11,124 nucleotides of DNA. Source: Dehalococcoidales bacterium. Lineage in GTDB: Bacteria; Chloroflexota; Dehalococcoidia; Dehalococcoidales; UBA3254. The stretch is taken from assembly GCA_016926695.1 (NCBI GenBank), contig JAFGOB010000082.1, positions 1 to 11,124 of the forward strand, read 5' to 3'. The position numbers and the translations under genes are program-made. Under the pieces are notes generated by a model, which was not told where the DNA came from, ran no database searches, and was given only the letters and a program-made list of their open reading frames with translations. Below are positions 1-4,748 of the stretch, piece by piece (position 1 is the stretch's first letter; each line of letters opens with the position of its first letter).

Positions 1-210
1 CCAGTTTTGGGGGATTTTTGTTATGGGGATCTTCCCCATGCCCCTGCCAGAAAGTATTCTGGACTTCTTGTCATGTTTTCAAGAAAACAATTTGGATACA
101 AGTGATATAACATCATAATTCTTGGCTGATGTATGCTGCAATTATTAAGTAACAACTTACATCGTTACATATTAGTTGTTTAAGATATTATGATAACCAC
201 AATTGGAAGA
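1..210. other. Non-coding left edge with tandem hairpins
   Basis: No convincing gene lies here. Two perfect short hairpins sit close together: 23-39 (7-bp stem ATGGGGA/TCCCCAT, loop TCT) and 47-62 (6-bp stem CCAGAA/TTCTGG, loop AGTA). The rest is AT-rich and contains AACAAC at 151-156 facing GTTGTT at 175-180, a weak inverted pair downstream of the minus-strand reductase gene. No T-tract follows any stem, so I do not call an intrinsic terminator. The element may continue left of the window. Confidence 0.6.
23..62. repeat. Tandem double-hairpin element, possibly a dispersed repeat
   Basis: Two adjacent perfect inverted repeats are separated by only seven bases and preceded by a G-rich/T-rich run at 5-20. 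From memory, similar G-rich/C-rich double-hairpin units are scattered between genes in Dehalococcoidia-type genomes; this could not be checked here. The stems could form in RNA or single-stranded DNA on either strand. The function is unknown, and calling it a repeat is an inference because only one copy is in the window. Confidence 0.4.
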
Positions 211-1233
211 CTATTTTTTTGCTTGTTTTTCCTTTACCGGATTGTAAATGTAGTAGGGGTTTTTACGTTCAGGCTCGCTGACCCTGTCAAGCATTTCCAC
301 TTCATCAGGCGTCAGGGTCCACTCGGTGGCGCTGATGTTTTCCTCCAGTTGTTTAATTGTCCTTATACCGATAATAAGCGAACTGACTCCCGGTTTGCGA
401 AGCAGGTAGTTCAGGGCTGTATGCGAAATGGTGGTGTTGTGCTGTTCGGCGATCTTCGCCAGAACATCCACGATGTTATACAGTTCTTCCAGCTTGACGG
501 GCCATGCTCCCGTGCTCTCCGCTTTGACGAATCTTGCGCCCCTGGGCCAGGGCTGATTCCTGCTGTATTTTCCGCTCAGGTAACCGCCGTGCAGGGGACT
601 GAAGGCCAGGATGCCCACTCCCTGGTCGAGGCACAACGGTACCAGCTCGAACTCCAGCCAGCGTGAGGTCAGGTTGTACATCGCCTCCAGCGTCATAAAC
701 CTTTCCAGTCCGTTCCTGTCTGAGATGGCTAATGATTTCATCACCTGCCAGGCTGAGAAATTGGAGCAGCCGATATAGCGCACCTTGCCTGCGCGGACCA
801 GATCATCCAGCGCCCGCAGGGTTACTTCCAGCGGAGTGTGTTCATCAAACATATGCAGCTCGTAAACATCGACATAATCGGTCCTGAGTCTCTTCAGGCT
901 GGCGTCGCAGCCCTCGATGATATGCTTGCGGGAAAAACCGCCGTCATTCGGGCCGGGACTTCTGCTGGGGTGTACCTTGGTTACCACGACGGCTTCTTTA
1001 CGCCTGGAAACGAGTGCGTTGCCCAGTATTTCCTCTGCCCATCCGTCTGAATATGTCTCAGCGGTATCAAAGAAGTTGATTCCGGTATCCAGGCACATAT
1101 TAACGATGGCATCGGCTTCTTCCTGGCTGATCGTCCCGGTCCTCTCGTATCCGCTCCGTCCTCCGAAACTTCCGGTTCCCAGGCACAGCTCGGACACCTG
1201 AAGGCCGGTCTTCCCAAGAAAGCGCATCTTCAT
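211..1233 (-). CDS. Aldo/keto reductase
   Basis: This is a 340-residue cytosolic NAD(P)H-dependent oxidoreductase of the aldo/keto reductase superfamily, a single (alpha/beta)8 barrel that reduces aldehydes or ketones. The expected catalytic tetrad is visible as Asp56 and Tyr61 (in FFDTAETYSDG), Lys86 (VVTKVH) and His127 (YELHMFD). Cofactor-binding segments appear as GCSNFS (155-160), FSPLHGGYLSGKY (211-223) and LIIGIRTIKQLEENI (286-300). The length is normal for the family and nothing looks truncated. The ATG start has a purine-rich ribosome site (AAGGAG) about nine bases upstream. The gene is divergent from dctP, so the two could share control through the 1234-1625 region. The substrate cannot be read from sequence. 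A link to the Mo enzyme's pathway is only an inference from position. Confidence 0.93.
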   Translation of the reverse strand: MKMRFLGKTGLQVSELCLGTGSFGGRSGYERTGTISQEEADAIVNMCLDTGINFFDTAETYSDGWAEEILGNALVSRRKEAVVVTKVHPSRSPGPNDGGFSRKHIIEGCDASLKRLRTDYVDVYELHMFDEHTPLEVTLRALDDLVRAGKVRYIGCSNFSAWQVMKSLAISDRNGLERFMTLEAMYNLTSRWLEFELVPLCLDQGVGILAFSPLHGGYLSGKYSRNQPWPRGARFVKAESTGAWPVKLEELYNIVDVLAKIAEQHNTTISHTALNYLLRKPGVSSLIIGIRTIKQLEENISATEWTLTPDEVEMLDRVSEPERKNPYYIYNPVKEKQAKK

Positions 1234-1317
1234 TTTCCTTTTCTCCTTTTGGAATTTATATATCCTTTCAACTGCTGATTACTGTATATTTCTAAAAATC
1301 ACGAAATATTTTTCCCT

Positions 1318-1326
1318 ATTATATCA
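1318..1326 (-). promoter_or_regulatory. Candidate extended -10 promoter for the aldo/keto reductase
   Basis: Read on the minus strand the site is TGATATAAT, a perfect TATAAT preceded by the TGn extension. No good -35 hexamer lies 16-18 bases upstream, which is tolerated at extended -10 promoters. The predicted transcript would start near 1311, giving a leader of roughly 78 nt. Confidence 0.5.
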
Positions 1327-1381
1327 TCAACCTGCCGGTTTAGTTACAATACCAGTGGAGCAGCGGTTAGTCAATAACGAT

Positions 1382-1446
1382 CGCCAATTGAATGAGGGAA
1401 AATCCCTCTCCAGTCTTCTTTTTCCGAAAGAAGAAGCTGATTGGCG
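1382..1446. repeat. 65-bp element able to fold as a three-way junction
   Basis: An outer 7-bp perfect stem, CGCCAAT (1382-1388) with ATTGGCG (1440-1446), encloses two further perfect hairpins: GAGGGA/TCCCTC with loop AAA (1394-1408) and TCTTCTTT/AAAGAAGA with loop TTCCG (1414-1434). It lies just upstream of the -35 candidate at 1450. Three nested perfect stems in 65 bp suggest selection or a mobile-repeat origin. No T-tract follows on either strand, so an intrinsic terminator is unlikely. Confidence 0.5.
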
Positions 1447-1449
1447 CCT

Positions 1450-1478
1450 TTGACTTTGAGCGTGCTTACGTGTATGAT
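1450..1478 (+). promoter_or_regulatory. Candidate sigma-70 promoter for the dctPQM cluster (upstream option)
   Basis: TTGACT at 1450-1455 and TATGAT at 1473-1478 are exactly 17 bases apart, each matching five of six consensus positions. Transcription would start near 1485 and leave a leader of about 140 nt before dctP. Confidence 0.5.
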
Positions 1479-1499
1479 ATGCTTACGTAATTTTCGTAA
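1463..1499 (+). promoter_or_regulatory. Candidate operator: TGCTTACGT direct repeats
   Basis: TGCTTACGT occurs at 1463-1471 and again at 1480-1488, with a 17-bp period. The second copy forms the palindrome TTACGTAA (1483-1490), and a further inverted half site CGTAA follows at 1495-1499. The copies overlap one promoter candidate (1450-1478) and the -35 position of the next (TATAAT at 1507-1512). This arrangement fits a transcription factor site, but the regulator is unknown and is not encoded in the window. Confidence 0.45.
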
Positions 1500-1512
1500 T
1501 ATCCCTTATAAT
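1483..1512 (+). promoter_or_regulatory. Candidate activator-dependent promoter for the dctPQM cluster (downstream option)
   Basis: A perfect TATAAT lies at 1507-1512, but the base 18 positions upstream offers only a poor -35 (TTACGT at 1483-1488) that overlaps the second TGCTTACGT copy. A strong -10 with a weak -35 covered by a repeat is typical of activated promoters. It competes with the 1450-1478 candidate; sequence alone cannot decide between them. Confidence 0.4.
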
Positions 1513-1612
1513 ATATCTTGGATGCTTGCATATTTCCATACCGTGAAAAATATAAAATAGCGGGTTTTGAAAACAATAGTCTATGAACCGGATTAGTATT
1601 TTATGATGATTC

Positions 1613-1618
1613 AGGAGG
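1613..1618 (+). promoter_or_regulatory. Strong ribosome binding site of dctP
   Basis: AGGAGG stands seven bases before the dctP ATG and fixes that start. It is the strongest ribosome site in the transport cluster; dctQ and dctM have none of comparable quality and probably rely on translational coupling. Confidence 0.85.
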
Positions 1619-1625
1619 AAAAGGA

Positions 1626-2771
1626 ATGAAAAAACTGGTAGTAGCAGTACTGGTAATCAGCCTTTTAAGCGCTGTTTGCTTGTTCAGTGCCTGCTCAAGT
1701 GAAGAGGAACCCACCCAATCTCAAGCTCCTCCTACCCAACCACAAGCTCCCGTACAAACCCAGGCTCCGACCAAGGCCCCGCCTCCCGCTCAGTCCGGTC
1801 CGGTTGAGCTCAAGTTTGCCTACTTCCCACCCCCCGCAGCCGAAATCAGCCGCCTCGGTTTTGAGGCCTGGGGCAAGGCTGTAGAGGATGCGACCGGCGG
1901 TATGGTAAAGATCAGCTACTTCGGCGGTGCTTCCCTGGGTGGCGCCCCGGAGCATTATGATCTGGTCCTTTCCGGTACGGCTGATATTGCGGTGATATCG
2001 CCTGAGTTTACCCCCGGTCAGTTCCCCATGAGCGGCATAGCCAACCTGCCCGGCCTTTTCCCGAACTCCGAGGTAGCGGCAGGCGCCCTATGGGAGTATT
2101 CCAAGAAATATACCATGGATACCGAACTTAAAGAAGTGAAGCTGTTGGCGGTAAGCCCGACCGCTCCGTCCCAACTGTTAACACGCACCAAGCAGGTTAA
2201 AACCCTGGAGGACCTTAAGGGATTGAAGATTGCCGGGACGTCACCGGCTCATGCCAAGACAGTCGAAGCTCTCGGCGGTGTGCCTGTATTGCAGACTGAA
2301 GGTGAAGTATACACGTCGCTGGAGAGAGGCCTGGTGGACGGCCGGCTGCATGCCTGGGACAGCACGGTGGTATGGAAGGGCATGGAAGTGACCAAGTACC
2401 GTACAGCCAATGTCAACGGTCCCCTGAACCTGATGCTCATACTGATGAATATGGATTCCTGGAACAAGCTGTCGCCGGAGATGCAGAATATCATGACCGG
2501 TCTTTCCGGTTTGGGTATGTCGCGTTATACCGGTATCATCTACGACCGCGCCAACATGCGTATGCTTGAAGTGGTCAAGGAATACGACAAAGCCAACGGC
2601 AATCCAGACATCTACTGGCTGCCGGAAGACGAGCAGGCAAAATGGCAGAAGGCCATGAGCACCTATGTCGACGAATGGGTGTCCGAGATGAACGGCAAAG
2701 GATTGCCCGGCGAGCAGGCCCTCAGCGATCTCCGGGGCTGGGTTGAACAATACAAGAAAATATACCAGTAG
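1626..2771 (+). CDS. dctP: TRAP transporter substrate-binding lipoprotein, DctP family
   Basis: This 381-residue protein captures the transported solute outside the membrane and delivers it to the DctQM permease. Residues 1-22 are a lipoprotein signal (KK followed by a hydrophobic stretch) ending in LFSAC, with Cys23 as the lipid anchor. Residues 24-58 are a Pro/Gln/Ala-rich linker. The mature DctP fold then runs from about 59 (VELKFAY) to the C terminus, with the family segments GGASLGG (100-106), TLEDLKGLKI (193-202) and LERGLVDG (232-239). The usual arginine after GLKI, which in well-studied family members contacts the ligand carboxylate, is Ala203 here. The ligand is therefore uncertain and may not be a standard C4-dicarboxylate. 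The stop codon overlaps the dctQ start by one base. A lipid anchor in place of a cleaved soluble protein is usual in Gram-positive or monoderm organisms. Confidence 0.93.
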   Translation: MKKLVVAVLVISLLSAVCLFSACSSEEEPTQSQAPPTQPQAPVQTQAPTKAPPPAQSGPVELKFAYFPPPAAEISRLGFEAWGKAVEDATGGMVKISYFGGASLGGAPEHYDLVLSGTADIAVISPEFTPGQFPMSGIANLPGLFPNSEVAAGALWEYSKKYTMDTELKEVKLLAVSPTAPSQLLTRTKQVKTLEDLKGLKIAGTSPAHAKTVEALGGVPVLQTEGEVYTSLERGLVDGRLHAWDSTVVWKGMEVTKYRTANVNGPLNLMLILMNMDSWNKLSPEMQNIMTGLSGLGMSRYTGIIYDRANMRMLEVVKEYDKANGNPDIYWLPEDEQAKWQKAMSTYVDEWVSEMNGKGLPGEQALSDLRGWVEQYKKIYQ

Positions 2772-3286
2772 TGAAAGATAGTATATTTTCCACAGCGGTT
2801 GCTGCAATTGATAAGCTGCTCAGTGCTATCAGCCATCGACTGAGCAATGTGGGACAGGTGACTCTGGTGGCTATGGTGCTGTTGATAACGGCGGATGTTA
2901 TTCTCCGCCGTCTATTCAACAGCCCGTTGCCCTGGAGCCTGGAACTCGTTGAAATAATGCTGGTATTAGTGGTCTTTTTCTCGGTGGCTTATTGCGGCTC
3001 GCGCCAGGGCCATGTCAGCATCGATGTTCTGGTAAGCCGTTTCCCGCAGCGGCTTCAGTCGGTGATCGATATCATCGTCAATGTGCTGGGCTTTTTGGTG
3101 TTTGCCACGATGTGCTGGGGTAGCATCACCTCAGCCATACATACCATGCATGTTAACCGCATAACCGGCCTGCTGCCTATTCCCGTTTTTCCCTTTGTCC
3201 TGGCGGTGGCGCTCGGCAGTTGCCTGCTTGCTCTGGTGGTACTGGTACAGTTGCTCAAAACGATAATCAAAATGGTGAACCGATGA
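2771..3286 (+). CDS. dctQ: TRAP transporter small permease, DctQ family
   Basis: This is a 171-residue inner-membrane protein with four predicted helices, near 27-47, 57-75, 99-119 and 137-160. The family pattern is visible as DVILRRLFNSPLPWSLELVE (42-61) and GHVSIDVL (80-87). It pairs with DctM and helps dock the binding protein. The start is GTG at 2771, sharing its first base with the dctP stop codon. No strong ribosome site precedes it, so translation is probably coupled to dctP. The length is typical for a separate small subunit, so this is not a DctQM fusion. Confidence 0.9.
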   Translation: MKDSIFSTAVAAIDKLLSAISHRLSNVGQVTLVAMVLLITADVILRRLFNSPLPWSLELVEIMLVLVVFFSVAYCGSRQGHVSIDVLVSRFPQRLQSVIDIIVNVLGFLVFATMCWGSITSAIHTMHVNRITGLLPIPVFPFVLAVALGSCLLALVVLVQLLKTIIKMVNR

Positions 3287-4590
3287 GTCCCTTTCAATAC
3301 GGTCTTGTTGGAATTGCCGTCCTTTTGCTGCTGATCTTCCTGCGTATGCCGGTTGGCTTCGCTATGGCTTTTACGGGCGGAGTGGGTATGTGCATCGTAG
3401 CTGGGATCAACCCGGCTTTTTCCCTTATTTCGAATGAGCCCTTTTCTGTGGCTTCCCGCTATATCTACAGCTCTATACCCCTTTTTATTTTCATGGGCTA
3501 TCTGGCCTCGCGAACAAGGCTCAGCGCGGATGCGTTCTATACCCTGCACAAGTGGATTGGAAATTTAAGGGGCGGCCTGGCAATGGGAACGGTAGGGGCG
3601 TGTGCTATTTTCGCGGCTATTTGCGGGGACCCTATATCCACGGCGGCCACGGTGTCCACGGTAGCCCTGCCCGAGATGAGAAAATACGGGTACAGCGATC
3701 AGCTTTCGCTGGGTACCATTGCAGCCAGCGGCAACCTGGGGTTTCTGATCCCGCCCAGCCTGGTTTTCATTATTTACGGTATCCTCACCGAGCAGTCCAT
3801 CGGTTCCCTCTTTATCTCCGGCATTATTCCCGGCCTTATTCTGGCCCTGAGTTTCATGGCGACGGTATTTGGTATTTGCAGTTTCAATCCCGGGATGGCG
3901 CCCCGCACGCCGGGGGTCTCCTGGAATGAGCGTATCAGGGCTACTCCCCATATCTTTGGCGCTCTGATGGTTATCGTGCTAGTGCTGGGAGGGATCTACA
4001 CCGGCATTTTCACTCCCACTGAGGCCGGGGCAGTCGGAGTATTCGGTATTGTACTAATCACGATTATCAGGCGCCAACTTACCTGGAAGGGCTTTAATAC
4101 GGCCATCGGAGAATCCGCTGTCATGACGGGAATGATTTTTATCCTAATCATAGGCGCAATGATTTTCAGCCGCTTCCTGGTGATAACCCAGGTACCCTCC
4201 GGCCTGGCCAACTATATCTCCGGACTCGATGTGGCGCCCATAGTTGTACTGATAGCCGTATTGGTAATGTACATTCTCCTGGGTTTCGTAATGGACGTGA
4301 TGTCCATTATTATTGTCTCCGTTCCGATATTGCATCCGCTGCTGGTCGGGCTGGGTTTCGATCCCGTCTGGCTGGCGGTGCTTACGGTGATCACTGTCCT
4401 GATAGGCAATATTACTCCACCCGTCGGCATCGTCGTCTTCGCGCTGGCCGGGATGGTCAGAGATGTGCCTCTTTTCACCATCTTCCGTGGTGTTATTCCA
4501 TTCCTGGTTGTTATGGCGGTTTGCCTGGTCCTGTTTGTAGCCTTTCCTGAGATATCCCTCTGGCTGCCCGGCATGATGAGTCCTTCGTGA
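3283..4590 (+). CDS. dctM: TRAP transporter large permease, DctM family
   Basis: This is a 435-residue polytopic membrane protein that forms the ion-driven transport path of the TRAP system. It is hydrophobic throughout, with the family signatures FRMPVGFAMAFTG-like at 19-32 (FLRMPVGFAMAFTG), GDPISTAATVSTVALPEM (115-132), GTIAASGNLGFLIPPS (144-159) and GNITPPVGIVVFALAG (375-390). The last resembles the second ion-site hairpin of the family. I take ATG 3283 over the upstream in-frame ATG at 3220, because 3283 gives the standard MSPFQYGLVG N terminus and an ATGA overlap with the dctQ stop. No clear ribosome site is present, which fits coupled translation. The protein is full length. The ion is probably sodium by family knowledge, and the solute is unknown. 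Confidence 0.94.
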   Translation: MSPFQYGLVGIAVLLLLIFLRMPVGFAMAFTGGVGMCIVAGINPAFSLISNEPFSVASRYIYSSIPLFIFMGYLASRTRLSADAFYTLHKWIGNLRGGLAMGTVGACAIFAAICGDPISTAATVSTVALPEMRKYGYSDQLSLGTIAASGNLGFLIPPSLVFIIYGILTEQSIGSLFISGIIPGLILALSFMATVFGICSFNPGMAPRTPGVSWNERIRATPHIFGALMVIVLVLGGIYTGIFTPTEAGAVGVFGIVLITIIRRQLTWKGFNTAIGESAVMTGMIFILIIGAMIFSRFLVITQVPSGLANYISGLDVAPIVVLIAVLVMYILLGFVMDVMSIIIVSVPILHPLLVGLGFDPVWLAVLTVITVLIGNITPPVGIVVFALAGMVRDVPLFTIFRGVIPFLVVMAVCLVLFVAFPEISLWLPGMMSPS

Positions 4591-4748
4591 CGTCCGCTGC
4601 ACTCACCGCTGTTGCCAATCTTCGCAGTTAGTGCTAAATTTGCCTTGCAGGGGTAACCCGAACGTCGTATATGTAATAATCCGTTCAAAGCCGGATAATA
4701 CGATGTCTTGTGCAAAAAAATGAAGCTATCGCTGAGGGAGCAGAGAAA
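4591..4748 (+). promoter_or_regulatory. Spacer before the Mo enzyme, with a weak promoter candidate
   Basis: This 158-bp spacer lacks an obvious terminator, so the Mo gene may be read from the dctPQM promoter. A weak promoter is possible: TTGCAG (4645-4650), 17 bases, TATATG (4668-4673). The palindrome GGGTAACCC falls just after that -35. A second extended -10-like site (TGTAATAAT, 4672-4680) has no -35. None of these is strong. Confidence 0.25.

Larger units (their letters stand above)
1234..1625. other. Divergent intergenic region with promoters and a structured element
   Basis: This 392-bp gap separates the minus-strand reductase from plus-strand dctP and holds no plausible gene. Reading left to right it contains the reductase ribosome site, an extended -10 promoter candidate for the reductase (1318-1326), a 65-bp foldable element (1382-1446), two overlapping promoter candidates facing dctP (1450-1512) with 9-bp direct repeats, and the dctP ribosome site at 1613-1618. 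Confidence 0.7.

Noticed and set aside
103..113. TGATATAACAT shared with 10870-10880, suggesting a common regulator at both ends
   Set aside because: It is an 11-base match in AT-rich DNA, with no extended similarity around it and different contexts, so chance is likely.
151..180. AACAAC/GTTGTT inverted pair as terminator of the aldo/keto reductase
   Set aside because: The stem is only six AT-rich pairs with an 18-base loop and no following T-tract on the minus strand.
3220..3282. ATG 3220 as the start of dctM
   Set aside because: It lies deep inside dctQ and gives a hydrophilic extension foreign to the family. ATG 3283 gives the usual N terminus and an ATGA overlap.
4710..4748. GTG 4710 as the start of the Mo enzyme, adding 13 residues
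   Set aside because: There is no ribosome site before it, whereas ATG 4749 has GAGGGAG at good spacing, and the added residues are simply the translated ribosome-site region.
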